Shown: piece by piece, positions 22,067-32,155 of the stretch
Position numbering within the stretch: position 1 is the stretch's first letter
Layout: each line of letters opens with the position of its first letter
Origin: Conchocele bisecta
Taxonomy: Eukaryota > Mollusca > Bivalvia > Lucinida > Thyasiridae
Direction of reading: 5' to 3'
Assembly (NCBI GenBank): GCA_029237695.1
Contig: CM055273.1
Span: 55,479,968 to 55,543,967 of the forward strand
Length of the DNA stretch: 64,000 bases
Notes under the pieces: model-generated
Databases searched by the model: none
Told to the model about the DNA's origin: nothing
What the model saw: the letters and a program-made list of their open reading frames with translations, nothing else
Position numbers and translations under genes: made by a program

Positions 22067-24070
22067 TACGGAAGCCCTCACTTTTTAGCTCACCTGAGCA
22101 AAGCTCATGTGAGCTATTGTTACCGCAATGTGTCCGTCGTCCGTCGTCCGTAGTCCGTCGTCGTCCGTCGTCGTCCGTAAACATTTTCAAACGTCTTCTC
22201 CTCGGTAACCATCGGGCCTATAGTCACCAAACTTCATGGTCATGGTCCTTAGGTAGTGGGGTTACAAAATTGTTAAAATGACGTCATCACATAATCCAAG
22301 ATGGCCGCCGTCTAAAAATAACACAAATTCTTCAAAAATATTCTTCTCAAGAACCGCTAACCGGATTTCGACAAAACTTGGTAGGAATGATCGACGTACA
22401 TTGCTCTTTCAAAGTTGTTAAAATGGTGACCCCGGGGTCAAAAATGGGCGTGGTCAAATTATGGTCAAATTTTATTTTTGACCGAATATGGTCATGTCAT
22501 ATATCAAATTGAAGGTATCAATGAGGCGATCACTCTGGTGCATTTTTTGTCGAAATCGGATTGTTATGTCATCCAAGATGGCCGCCGAAAGGTCAAAAGA
22601 TCGTTCTTTTATTAGAGATTTCAAAATTCTTCTTCACATGAACCGCTTGGCCCATGGTAGCAAAACGTAAAAGTTATGGTCCATGGGTGAAGCCTTTTCA
22701 GATTTGTTAAAATGGAGGTCATCGCTAATCTAAGATGGCCGCCGTCTAAATATAGCATAAATTCTTAAAAAATCTTCTTCTCATGAACCGCTAGCCGGAT
22801 TTCGACGAAACTTGGTAGGAATGATCGATGTACATTGCTCTTTCAAAGTTGTTAAAATGGTGACCCCGGGGTCTAAAATGGGCGTGGCCCGTGGGGTCAA
22901 ATTAGGGTCAAATTTTATTTTTGACCGAATATGGTCATGTTATATATCAAATCGAAGTTATCAATGAGGCGATAACTCTGGTACATTTTTTGTCGAAATC
23001 GGATTGCTATGTCATCCAAGATGGCCGCCGAAATGTCAAAAGGTTGTTCTTTTATTAGAGATTTCAAAATTCTTCTTCCCCCCTCACATGAACCGCTTGG
23101 ACCTTGGTACCAAACTTAAAAGTTAGGGGGTGGTCCATGGGTGAAGCCTTTTCAGATTTGTTAAAAATGGAGGTCATCGCTAATCCAAGATGGCCGCCGT
23201 CTAAAAATAGCATAATTCTTTTTAAAAAAACTCTTATTCTCATGAACCGCTGGCCGGATTTCGACTAAACTTGGTAGGAATGATCGATTTACTATGCTCT
23301 TTCAAAGTTGTGAAAATGGTGACCCCGGGATCAAAAATGGGCATGGCCCGTGGGGTCAAATTGGGGTCCATTTTTTTTTTGACCGAATATGCTCATGCCA
23401 TATATCAAATTGAAGGTATCAATGAGGCGACCAAAAGGTCCATTTATTCAAGATTTTGAACGTCTTTTTCTCAGGAACCACATGGCCGATGCTGGCCAAA
23501 CTTCATAGGAAGTTAAAATCTTTGGGTGAAGCATTTTCAGATTTGGTAAAATGACAGTCATCGCTTAATCCAAGATGACCGCCATCTAAAAATAGCACAA
23601 TTTTTTTAAAACACATGAACTCAATGTCGCATTCTCCTTTGGTGTTCATGGAGTCAGGTGAGCGAATTAGGGCCATCATGGCCCTCTTGTTTTTTTATCT
23701 TTTCTTGAATTTTCGACATCTTTTCTTGTATTTTCGAGACCTTTTCTTGAATTTGCAAGATGTTTTCTTGAATTTTCAAGTTCTTTTCTTTTCTTGAATT
23801 TTCAAGATCTTTTCTTGAAAATTCAAGAAAACATCTTGAAAATTCAAGAAAACATCTTGAAAATTCAAGAAAAGAACTTGAAAATTAAATTCAAGAAAAC
23901 TCTTGTTTTCAAGATGTTTTCTTGAATTTTCAAGTTTTCTTGAATTTTCAAGTTTTCTTGAATTTTCAAGTTCCTTTCTTGAATTTTCAAGATCTTTTAA
24001 AATTCAAGAAAACATCTTGAATAAATGGAAATTAAAAAAAGTGAAGTGGCCCTCCTAATGGGCTTCCGTA
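22067..24070. mobile_element. FB-1c: foldback element split by element E-1
   Basis: Left end TACGGAAGCCCTCACTTTTT at 22067, right end AATGGGCTTCCGTA ending 24070, flanked by AAACAC on both sides (22061-22066 and 24071-24076). E-1 sits in the left poly-T; the CTTGAATTTTC array and its inverse resume at 23691. The array has more units than in FB-1a. Confidence 0.85.
22087..23690. mobile_element. E-1: AGCTCACCTGAGC element
   Basis: Left TTTTTAGCTCACCTGAGC, right TCAGGTGAGCGAATTAGGG and ending GGCCCTCTTGTT. Inside, a unit of about 440 bases repeats about three times, marked by CCAAGATGGCCGCCGTCTAA, GACCCCGGGGTCAAAAATGG and CGGATTTCGAC-AAACTTGG. Near the left end is a GTCCGTC simple repeat. A family of this look is widespread in mollusc genomes (recalled). 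No open frame. Inserted in the poly-T of FB-1c. Confidence 0.75.
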
Positions 24071-24365
24071 AAACACCGATCCGAAACAATCTGAAATATT
24101 CTACAACGCATAAACAGCCATTACTGTGATTACCGTATGCTATTTTAGGTTTTGAAATAAAAACTGGCAACGCTGCGGAATATTTTTAGTTTTTTTTTCA
24201 ATTGGCCCCAGAACCCGGTTATCTAAATATAGTTATTTGATGTATTCACATTATGCGCCAACGTTATTTTAAATGAGTAAAATGGAGACATTCCAAATGA
24301 CGCGGTTATTAATGGCGAGACAAAGCAATGGTGTTTTGACGTCATCATGTCATTAGAAGCATCTG

Positions 24366-24667
24366 TAGCCTATTTCACCAATATTGCAAAGTATACTTAT
24401 CTAGCAAAGTATACTTTGAAGGAGAAATTTTTAATTTCAGGATTAATTTATTTATTTTTATTATACTGAATTTATTACATTATCACAGCCATTTTGGCTG
24501 TGATAATGTAATAAATTAAGTATAATAAGTTTGCATACTTTAATCATCAAATATATGCAGTCGTTAGTTCTATATGAAATAATGCATTTCGGGAAAAATA
24601 AATGATTACTCCTTCAAAGTATACTTTGCCAGATAAGTATACTTCGCAATTTTGATGAAATCCGCTA
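24366..24667. mobile_element. PAL-D copy 2
   Basis: Complete, about 300 bases, from TAGCCTATTTCACCAATATT to GATGAAATCCGCTA. Confidence 0.85.
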
Positions 24668-25169
24668 CAGATAAGTTTAATTTCCTTCAATTAAAAATGA
24701 TGATTATGAAACTATTTTACGTAAGAAGTCTGGAATATTTGACTGGTTTATCGAAATGTCTGGAAAAAAAGTGGAAAGTGGAAACAAACAATGGTGACGT
24801 GATGCCAGTGTAATTTAATTGTCAATCAAATGTTATTTTCATGTTGTACCCTTCACTTTCGTTACGTCAGCCGTCTGTTCAAAATTGTAAATGAAATCTG
24901 TTTTAGCGACCGATCGCGTTGGCTATAACTTAAGGGAGACAATCAGAATATCTAGCTGCATTTCATCTACATGCAGTCGGATCCCCTGCCGCAATTGTGA
25001 ACATATATATTAACTACTAACAACATTCAGCTATGTATGAACGAGTTCTTTTTCAACCACAGTGGCTGTGCTTGAAAAAGAAAGCATTCATGCATGGCAA
25101 TGCTGCATTTGTTCACAGGTTAACATAATTGTATATGAGTTTATTTGTATGGGTCAGTACACGCGTCGA
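24668..25169. other. intergenic, nothing recognised
   Basis: No coding-like frame. Host-like single-copy appearance. Confidence 0.35.
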
Positions 25170-25600
25170 GGTGCATGGTCACGTGGTTACAACAACAACA
25201 ACTCCGCCAACTCCAAAGTAAGTATTATTTTATATTTTCCTTAATATGCAACGGATTTTGATGAAATATGGCGCAGCAAACGCGTCTTCATGAGCTGCAT
25301 TTGGTGGTGCAGGGAGTTCGCCACAGACTTGTGTCGTTTTTGCGAATAATCGGTTTCCGTGTCGGAGGACACGGAAATCGATTCTTCGCAAAAACGACAC
25401 CAGTTTGGGTGAACATACAAAGACCACCAAAATGCAGCTTAACAAGACGCGTTTGATGCGCAATATTTCATCAAAATCTGTTACGTAATAAGGACAATAT
25501 CAAATAATACGTACTTTGAATCAGATGGATTCTGGAAGTTTTAGTACCTGCATGTTGTTGTTGTTAGTACCACGTGATCATACACCTTGAGCATGTAACA
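25170..25600. mobile_element. PAL-I copy 1: CACGTGGT/CAAAGTACGTATT palindrome
   Basis: Outer arms GGTCACGTGGTTACAACAAC and GTTAGTACCACGTGATCAT, then ACTCCAAAGTAAGTATTATT with its diverged inverse, and a core hairpin centred near 25368 (CCGTGTCGGAGGACACGG) with GCAGCAAACGCGTCTTCATG stems. Confidence 0.75.
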
Positions 25601-26188
25601 CTTCGTATAAATACAATCATTGTGCTGAAGCCTCTCTGAAGATATATACAGATCGAAATACGATAGGCATGTGTAAAAAGAAAATATTTATCATTTGCTG
25701 TACCATATCTACATGTACTAGCTGTAATTGTAAATACATTGGCATTATGCTTCTGGCAACTACATTAATAATATGTATAATCTAGTCACTGTCAGTCTAT
25801 CAAGTTCGTCGAAATTACAAACTGTGTGACCTTAAGAGTCACAGTAACTGTTGTGTCTTTAAATGTAGATATGTTTAGAACACAAAAGTCGCTGGGTTGA
25901 TGATGATTCGGTGTCCCAATCTGTTCGTTGGCAGCTTGTCTGTTGTGTGTATTCGATTCTCGATCAGCTGGACCAATGTCTATGTACGTGTGTTGAGTTA
26001 TGTCCTGACGGCTTTGTCTGTTCCGTGCAAGCTCGTTGTGGTTTTCTCCGGGCACTCCGGTTTTCCGAAACACTGAAAATAGGCCGCGGCCGCCCGGCTG
26101 ACTTTAATTGTGACAGCATGCTTGTCGTATGTACATAGCAAACCCCCCCCCCTTTTTTTGTGGGGGGGGGGGGATGCTGGTTAGACCA

Positions 26189-26475
26189 GTAGCCGATTTC
26201 ACAAAAATTGCAAAGTTTAATTATCTTGCTAAGTACACTTTGAAGGAGAAATTTTCAATTTAATGATAAATTTACTAATTTTTATTATATCGAATTAATT
26301 TTATTACACTGTCACATCCATTTTGGCTGTGATAATGTAATACATTCAGTATAATAATTCTGCATACTTTTAATCAAACATATGCAGTCGTTAGTTGTAT
26401 ATAACGCATTTCGGGAGAAATAATTTATTAATCGCTCAAAGTATAATTAGCTAGATAAGTATGCGTAGCTACCTT
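26189..26475. mobile_element. PAL-D copy 3, upstream of the helicase gene
   Basis: Somewhat decayed copy ending about 370 bases before the helicase start codon. Central stem ACATTCAGTATAATAATTC retained. Confidence 0.8.
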
Positions 26476-26810
26476 TGTCTTTGCAGAGAGATTGAGGCGA
26501 AAAAATAAGCGCCTGAATTACAGACAACAACAACCGCAACTACAAGCTACATGATGATACCTACAAGCTACATGATGATACCTACTATGCCTACAGTTCT
26601 ACAGATATGAGAAATTAAATATTTTAAATGTAAAAAGTTGTGATAAAACTCATAGCCAGTGCCAATGTGTGTATATATGTACAGTTGTTTAGAATTACGT
26701 GCACAATATCTTACAAACTTTAAATATATTCTTAATACGTTTTTAATACTTTTAAGACCACAACTACATGACATTGTACAACGTATTTTAATACGGTGCC
26801 GCGAAAAATC

Positions 26811-26848
26811 AGCGCGGGAAGCTCAACAACAACAACAACAACAACAAA
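26811..26848 (+). promoter_or_regulatory. helicase 5' leader with E2F-like GCGCGGGAA and CAA repeat
   Basis: Immediately upstream of the start codon. GCGCGGGAA matches the core of an E2F-type site, which would suit a growth-linked ribosome factor. It is followed by eight CAA-type triplets, an unstructured leader. No TATA box is evident close by. The transcription start is not known, so the GCGCGGGAA motif could lie in promoter or 5' UTR. Confidence 0.35.
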
Positions 26849-27239
26849 ATGGAACACACATGGAAACGTTTGTCAAAATATTTGACTGAAGAAACGGTTT
26901 CTGTGTTACATGACCTGAACTTCATCAGTCCAACGCCTGTCCAAGAGGCGTGTATACCCCTGCTGCTCAGTCACAAAGATGTTGCTGCTGAAGCCGTTAC
27001 GGGCAGTGGGAAAACATTGGCCTTTTTGATCCCGGTTTTGGAAATGCTGAAAACCAGAGAAATCGCACTGAAACCACTGGACGTTGGCGCAGTGATTGTC
27101 AGCCCCACCAGGGAGTTAGCTTCACAGATATTTGAAGTGGCGACCTGTTTGCTGAAAAATGTCAATAACTTAAGCTGCAAAGTCATTACAGGTGGAAAAA
27201 CAGTTCAAGCAGATGTGGTTGACTTTGTTGAAAACGGAG
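26849..27239 (+). CDS. DDX55: DDX55-like DEAD-box RNA helicase, exon 1 (residues 1-130)
   Basis: First exon of an ATP-dependent RNA helicase. It holds the Q motif (Phe25 to Gln32, PTPVQ), Walker A/motif I (AVTGSGKT, residues 49-56) and motif Ia (PTREL, 86-90). The family (yeast Spb4, human DDX55) acts in the nucleolus on pre-60S ribosomal particles. The start ATG has A at -3 and G at +4, and the N-terminus MEH matches the family start. The exon ends in phase 1 after GGA-G. Read together, the seven exons give 1782 nt, that is 593 residues plus stop, close to the roughly 600 residues usual for DDX55. All junctions keep frame and all helicase motifs are present, so the gene looks intact. The assignment rests on recalled similarity, which is strong over the whole length. 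Confidence 0.95.
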
Positions 27240-27643
27240 GCAAGTATAGGGTTATGTAGCTGAACGTTTTCCGCTTTATAGCAACAGGTTGCACTATATC
27301 GCTACACCACGCTACTCAGTAAAAATGTGTGTAATAGCATTTACACTTCGTGTACTAAAATACAGAAAAAAAAACTGCAGTGTGTTGACGTTCATACTTC
27401 GCTATATATCGTTATAGAGAGACTATTCAACAATATGATCTTCTTCTTCTTTTATAATAATTGCAAGCAGTCGTTTGCCGACTATTATGGCAATGTGTGG
27501 GGGTTAGTACAGTGAATGCTATGCCACCAAAGCTACTCAATCCACCTTGGTGGACATGGCAAGAGATAAGATTGTGCAGTCCTAAAAATGATATGCAAGA
27601 GCCAAATTAAAAGCCTATAATGCACCTGTACAATATGTATAGT

Positions 27644-27714
27644 AGTAGTATATAGGGAGTCAAAATGATACCACCTAACGGTGGCATCATTTTCACCCCT
27701 ATATACTACCACCA
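27644..27714. repeat. left terminal palindrome of FB-0
   Basis: AGTATATAGGG...AAAATGAT-CCACC is followed after TAAC by GGTG-ATCATTTT...CCTATATACT, so the terminus can form a hairpin of about 30 paired bases. The same structure occurs inverted at 32085-32155. Confidence 0.8.
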
Positions 27715-27835
27715 CCACCCCCGATAAAACACCGTTTCGTTCAATAGCACAAACTGGTCACCAACACAAAAAACGTGACAATTGGTGTCAGAAATAGATC
27801 ACGTTTTCCCTAATTGAACAGATAAAACTATAGTA

Positions 27836-28144
27836 CTAAAACGGATTTGTTTTCGTGTCGTTGTCATATTTATTTTTCAACACGGAATTTTCCTCCTCCA
27901 CTATAGCTAATATATTTCGCAGATCAGCAACTAACTCTACTAACTCTTGTCTACCACGTTCCCCCCTAGCCACAGGGCAGCGTAGTTGCTTATGTCTACA
28001 AAGAGTTTGGGCACTAACGAACTTACAGGGGCATCTGGGGCATTGAAATTGTGGGGCGACACAAGGAAACTTTCTACGTCTCGATATATGTCTTCGTAGA
28101 TAGTCTTTACAAGCAAAAGTCTTACAACAAGTAGCACACTCCAT
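27836..28144 (-). CDS. C2H2 zinc-finger/coiled-coil protein, left-arm copy
   Basis: 102-residue protein starting MECATCCKTFACKDYLRRH. Residues 3-20 form a C2H2 finger (Cys-x2-Cys...His). A second set reads CPRCPCKFVSAQTLCRHKQ with a following Cys (about 35-57). The C-terminal third (ELVADLRNILAIVEEENSVLKNKY) is a heptad-like coiled coil. The start was chosen at MEC rather than 24 codons upstream because the upstream part is AT-rich and varies by an inserted TA repeat between copies. Zinc finger plus short coiled coil is a common layout in large DNA viruses and Polinton-like elements; that kinship is inference. Probable role: DNA or RNA binding. It runs outward toward the element's left end. 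Confidence 0.7.
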   Translation of the reverse strand: MECATCCKTFACKDYLRRHISRRRKFPCVAPQFQCPRCPCKFVSAQTLCRHKQLRCPVARGERGRQELVELVADLRNILAIVEEENSVLKNKYDNDTKTNPF

Positions 28145-28265
28145 TTTTTTTTGTATATATATGTTTATGTTTAATTTGACATGAAAAAACATCATGTGTA
28201 AATTATTCATGTCCAATTGAACAGATAAATCTCATAGGTTATACAAAAGTATATTACAGACAAAT

Positions 28266-28955
28266 ATGATAACGCCAGAACTAGAAAGTTTGAGAAGAGA
28301 AGCCGAATCTCTAGGGATTACTTATAGTAAACGGTTGAGAGTTAGGGGGTTGACAAATCTTATAAATTCCACAAAGAATGAGGCGTTTATGAAGCGGTTT
28401 ACCCGCGCCCACAAACGAGGAGCCTTTAATGATATATCCAAAGCAGAGGAAGTTGGTAACAGAATTCAAAAAGAAAGTATTGCGGGGTTAAGGGCTAGTG
28501 TAATCAAACCTTCAAGCACAAATAATTTGTCCCAAATTAGATGCCAAAATAATAAGAAAAAATCTATCGTTAGCGCGATAGTGGAAAAAGGTGAAGAAAT
28601 ATTGGGGGCTCACGATGAAACATTGGAAAAGGTAGAAAAGGGAAGACGGGTAGTTGCATTATCCTTTCGTAAAAACATTGACATTAACGAGTCTGAACGC
28701 ATGTCCGATAAAATCGCTCCGTATCTAACAACAAATTTTTATTTGAGATATTCATATTCTTACAAGCTAGAACATATGGAGGAAACTAAAAATGGAAAAC
28801 CTAAAACTATAAAATCCGTGGCAAATCTGTACTGGTTTCAACTACCATGTTTCAACTACCCACCTATAGTAGTTCCAAATACCATTGCGATAGACACCAA
28901 CAGACAAACCTTTTTTACGTCGAATTTCGGTAGTAGAAACTCGGATTTTTTCTAG
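28266..28955 (+). CDS. SAP/Rho_N-like protein of FB-0, left arm only
   Basis: 229-residue reading frame opening MITPELESLRREAESLGITY, followed by SKRLRVRGLTNLI. The LRxEAxxLGI...LxxLI pattern is that of small helix-extended-loop-helix nucleic-acid-binding domains (SAP, LEM or Rho_N type). The middle is basic and rich in Ser/Lys; the C-terminal part (YLTTNFYLRYSYSYKLEH, then NLYWFQLPCFNYPP) is unrecognised. It starts about 120 bases from the zinc-finger start and is divergent from it. In the right arm the matching segment is deleted from just upstream of the start to about codon 185, so this is the only copy. The function is not known. Confidence 0.6.
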   Translation: MITPELESLRREAESLGITYSKRLRVRGLTNLINSTKNEAFMKRFTRAHKRGAFNDISKAEEVGNRIQKESIAGLRASVIKPSSTNNLSQIRCQNNKKKSIVSAIVEKGEEILGAHDETLEKVEKGRRVVALSFRKNIDINESERMSDKIAPYLTTNFYLRYSYSYKLEHMEETKNGKPKTIKSVANLYWFQLPCFNYPPIVVPNTIAIDTNRQTFFTSNFGSRNSDFF

Positions 28956-29516
28956 GAAAAATTTTCCAATTTATAAGAGTGTAAAAATCGCTCCGACAAC
29001 CACGGTTTTCGACAACCACGGTTTTCGACAACCACAATCCATAGAAAACCACAGCAAGCGTTTCTGCAACCAAATTCTAGCTATTTGTAGTACTTTTTTT
29101 CTCGCATGGGAGGGTTTGGAAGATTCTATCGAAACAACTTCCCACCAACATCGAAATATTCTAGAACAACCAATTTATAGGAGTGTAAAAAATCTTCTAG
29201 CAACCTAGTTTTCGGCAACCACAATCTAGAGAAAACCAAATACATCGAACTACAACGAACTACAGGCGCTACAACCAACTACAGTATGTATCCACATTTG
29301 GGACAAAACATCCACAATCGTACTACCACCCAATTGTCCACATTTGGACTTTTGGGAAAAGTGTAGAAAAAATTTGTCTCCCAAGAGGCAAACAAAAATG
29401 ATACCACCCAATTGTCCACATTTGGACTTTTGGGAAAAGTGTAGAAAATTCGCCTCCCAAGAGCAAAACAAAATCTAGACCACATCGAAAAAACAGAAAA
29501 CCTCTCTCAAAGGAGG

Positions 29517-30197
29517 CTACTCCATGTAGAACGGGTCGCTAGTTTTGGTTTTTTCCTTCGGTGTACCGGACTGTTTGGCGGGGTGCGCGAACTGGGCGTC
29601 GGGGTCTGTTTCGTTCTTCCAGATTCTACAAGACTCTAGGGACACGAATGGGAACAGTGGTTTGCAGACCGCGTACGCCACCACGAGAACCCCGAGCCAC
29701 CACTTCGCATTCTCTACGGTTTTCCAAATGTCGTGCACCTCCTCCAGGTCGTCTTTCTTCGGATCGCCGGAAATCGCGTCCAACAGCCTGCGTTCCAGCG
29801 CATCCAACCGGTTCTCCAGACGTCTCTCCATGTCGGACAGGTGCGTCGATTCTTCGAACGAGCGTGCATCTTCTAGTAGATCCGTGGGGAACTCGGTGCT
29901 CGGGCTCTCCATTTCTAGCCAACAAGGATAGCAAAAATAGAAATTCTGGGAAGCAAACTGAGCACCCTGGAGAGCCCGAGCCCCCTGGGAATCGCGAGCA
30001 GGCATTTCGACCTTCCCGAGCGGACTGGATTTCCTGGCGAGCAATCCGAGCAATTTGGCGAGCAAACCGAGCACACTGGTGCGCAATCCGAGCAATCCGA
30101 GCACCGCGAACAAGTATTTCGACCATTTCGAACGATTTGGGAATTCCATGTTGGACAAATGCCCCCCTCTAGATAGAAGCGTTTGCAAACATGCCAA
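29517..30197 (-). CDS. coiled-coil membrane protein of FB-0, left copy with hydrophobic N-terminus
   Basis: 226 residues from the upstream ATG; other in-frame starts lie at 30149 (MEFPNRSK) and 29912 (MESPSTEF). Residues 29-54 are a Leu/Gly-rich hydrophobic run (VLGLLGLRTSVLGLLAKLLG) encoded by GCAATCCGAGCA-type DNA repeats. From residue 100 the protein matches the right copy: EDARSFEES, a coiled coil MERRLENRLDALERRLLDAI, then a membrane segment WWLGVLVVAYAVCKPLFPFV. Against the right copy it lacks a 15-residue acidic insert, and it keeps the tail ending KTSDPFYME. Predicted single- or double-pass membrane protein, function unknown. The shared homology starts near 29910, so the N-terminus is unique to this side. 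Confidence 0.55.
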   Translation of the reverse strand: MACLQTLLSRGGHLSNMEFPNRSKWSKYLFAVLGLLGLRTSVLGLLAKLLGLLARKSSPLGKVEMPARDSQGARALQGAQFASQNFYFCYPCWLEMESPSTEFPTDLLEDARSFEESTHLSDMERRLENRLDALERRLLDAISGDPKKDDLEEVHDIWKTVENAKWWLGVLVVAYAVCKPLFPFVSLESCRIWKNETDPDAQFAHPAKQSGTPKEKTKTSDPFYME

Positions 30198-30826
30198 AAA
30201 CCTACTTGTCTCCGAAAAATATTCGAGAAATTATTTCCACCCGCGGGAAGACTACAGCCGACGAAACAAAGAAGTACGGGATCGGTAGTGGTAGACTTCG
30301 AAAAATCTGGGACGATGCCGATGTAGAGCATAGTACAAAGCCCGAAGAACCCCTAGAAGAACAAGAAACTCCTACCCCCGTAGAACACAGGGTGACCGCG
30401 CCTGGTTTTGCGGGCCCCACCGAGCTCCCCACGAATCTACTAGAAGATACCCGCTCGTTCGAAGAATCGACGCGCCTGTCCGACATGGAGAGACGTTTGG
30501 AGAACCGGTTGGATACACTGGAACGCAGACTGTTGGATGCAATTTCCAACGATCCGAAGAAAGACGACCTGGAGGAAGACGAGTGTCCGGAGGAAGAAGA
30601 GTGCCAGACGGAATCCGGGTGGGAGGTGCACGACATTTGGAAAACCGTAGAGAATGCGAAGTGGAAGTGGTGGCTCGGGGTTCTCATGGTGGCGTACGCG
30701 GTCTGCAAACCACTGTTCCCATTCGTGTCCCTAGAGTCTTGTAGAATCTGGAAGAACGAACCCCGACGCCCAGTTCGCGCACCCCGCCAAACAGTCCGGT
30801 ACACCGAAGGAAAAAACCAAAACTAG
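30191..30826 (+). CDS. HTH/coiled-coil membrane protein of FB-0, right copy
   Basis: 211 residues opening MPKTYLSPKNIREIISTRGK, then TTADETKKYGIGSGRLRKIW. Residues 7-42 read as a helix-turn-helix of the homeodomain-like or resolvase type. An acidic linker follows, then the coiled coil MERRLENRLDTLERRLLDAI, an acidic insert DECPEEEECQTESGW, and membrane segment WWLGVLMVAYAVCKPLFPFV. A 5-base deletion relative to the left copy shifts the frame after KNE, so the tail RRPVRAPRQTV is a frameshift product. The start overlaps the left gene's start by seven bases on opposite strands, leaving no room for a conventional divergent promoter between them. HTH plus membrane anchor suggests DNA tethering to a membrane, but that is inference. 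Confidence 0.55.
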   Translation: MPKTYLSPKNIREIISTRGKTTADETKKYGIGSGRLRKIWDDADVEHSTKPEEPLEEQETPTPVEHRVTAPGFAGPTELPTNLLEDTRSFEESTRLSDMERRLENRLDTLERRLLDAISNDPKKDDLEEDECPEEEECQTESGWEVHDIWKTVENAKWKWWLGVLMVAYAVCKPLFPFVSLESCRIWKNEPRRPVRAPRQTVRYTEGKNQN

Positions 30827-31654
30827 CGACCCGTTCTACATGGAGTAGCCTCCTTTGGGAGAGGTTTTCTGTTTTTTCGATGTGGTCTAGATTTTGTTTT
30901 GCTCTTGGGAGGCGAATTTTCTACACTTTTTCCAAAAGTCCAAATGTGGACAATTGGGTGGTATCATTTTTGTTTGCCTCTTGGGAGACAAATTTTTTCT
31001 ACACTTTTCCCAAAAGTCCAAATGTGGACAATTGGGTGGTAGTACGATTGTGGATGTTTTGTCCCAAATGTGGATACATACTGTAGTTGGTTGTAGTGCC
31101 TGTAGTTCGTTGTAGTTCGATGTATTTGGTTTTCTCTAGATTGTGGTTGCCGAAAACTAGGTTGCTAGAAGATTTTTTACACTCCTATAAATTGGTTGTT
31201 CTAGAATATTTCGATGTTGGTGGGAAGTTGTTTCGATAGAATCTTCCAAACCCTCCCATGCGAGAAAAAAAGTACTACAAATAGCTAGAATTTGGTTGCA
31301 GAAACGCTTGCTGTGGTTTTCTATGGATTGTGGTTGTCGAAAACCGTGGTTGTCGGAGCGATTTTTACACTCTTATAAATTGGAAAATTTTTCCTAGAAA
31401 AAATCCGAGTTTCTACTACCGAAATTCGACGAAAAAAAGGTTTGTCTGTTGGTGTCTATCGCAATGGTATTTGGAACTACTATAGGTGGGTAGTTGAAAC
31501 ATGGTAGTTGAAACCAGTACAGATTTGCCACGGATTTTATATACTTTTGTATAACCTATGAGATTTATCTGTTCAATTGGACATGAATAATTTACACATG
31601 ATGTTTTTTCATGTCAAATTAAACATAAACATATACATATATATACAAAAAAAA

Positions 31655-31963
31655 ATGGAGTGTGCTACTTGTTGTAAGACGTTTGCTTGTAAAGACTATC
31701 TACGAAGACATATATCGAGACGTAGAAAGTTTCCTTGTGTCGCCCCACAATTTCAATGCCCCAGATGCCCCTGTAAGTTCGTTAGTGCCCAAACTCTTTG
31801 TAGACATAAGCAACTACGCTGCCCTGTGGCTAGGGGGGAACGTGGTAGACTAGAGTTAGTAGAGTTAGTTGCTGATCTGCGAAATATATTAGCTATAGTG
31901 GAGGAGGAAAATGCCGTGTTGAAAAATAAATATGACAACGACACGAAAACAAATCCGTTTTAG
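31655..31963 (+). CDS. C2H2 zinc-finger/coiled-coil protein, right-arm copy
   Basis: Right-arm partner of the left zinc-finger gene, 102 residues, differing at only a few positions (for example RLELVEL for RQELVEL and ENAVLK for ENSVLK). All finger Cys and His are kept and the frame is intact. Upstream, a TA repeat is one unit longer than in the left arm. Keeping both copies open while the SAP-like gene was lost on this side hints at selection or a recent duplication. Confidence 0.7.
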   Translation: MECATCCKTFACKDYLRRHISRRRKFPCVAPQFQCPRCPCKFVSAQTLCRHKQLRCPVARGERGRLELVELVADLRNILAIVEEENAVLKNKYDNDTKTNPF

Positions 31964-32084
31964 TACTATAGTTTTATCTGTTCAATTAGGGAAAACGTGA
32001 TGTATTTCTGACACCAATTGTCACGTTTTTTGTGTTGGTGACCAGTTTGTGCTATTGAACGAAACGGTGTTTTATCGGGGGTGG

Positions 32085-32155
32085 TGGTGGTAGTATATAG
32101 GGGTGAAAATGATGCCACCGTTAGGTGGTATCATTTTGACTCCCTATATACTACT
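32085..32155. repeat. right terminal palindrome of FB-0
   Basis: Mirror of the left terminal hairpin: AGTATATAGGGG...ATCATTTTGACTCCCTATATACT around a GTTA loop. It sits directly beside the 3' end of the LINE. Confidence 0.8.

Larger units (their letters stand above)
27644..32155. mobile_element. FB-0: 4.5-kb virus-like foldback element
   Basis: Long inverted-repeat element inside helicase intron 1. The left arm (about 27644-29910) and right arm (about 30420-32155) are near-identical reverse complements flanking a 0.5-kb unique centre. Ends begin AGTAGTATATAGGG and are flanked by ATAGT on both sides (27639-27643 and 32156-32160), a candidate 5-bp target duplication. Flanking AGT repetition makes that boundary slightly ambiguous. 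The first 70 bases of each end fold back on themselves. Genes per arm: zinc finger and coiled-coil/membrane protein; left arm only: a SAP-like protein. The right arm lacks about 560 bases present in the left. The 5'-AG ends and the gene style recall Polintons and related viruses, but no polymerase, integrase, protease or capsid gene is seen, so it is either non-autonomous or unclassified. Confidence 0.8.

Noticed and set aside
29561..30172. 203-codon plus frame opposite the left coiled-coil gene, and its counterparts on the other arm
   Set aside because: Shadow frames; they lack the coiled-coil and membrane features that both arms conserve in the opposite strand.
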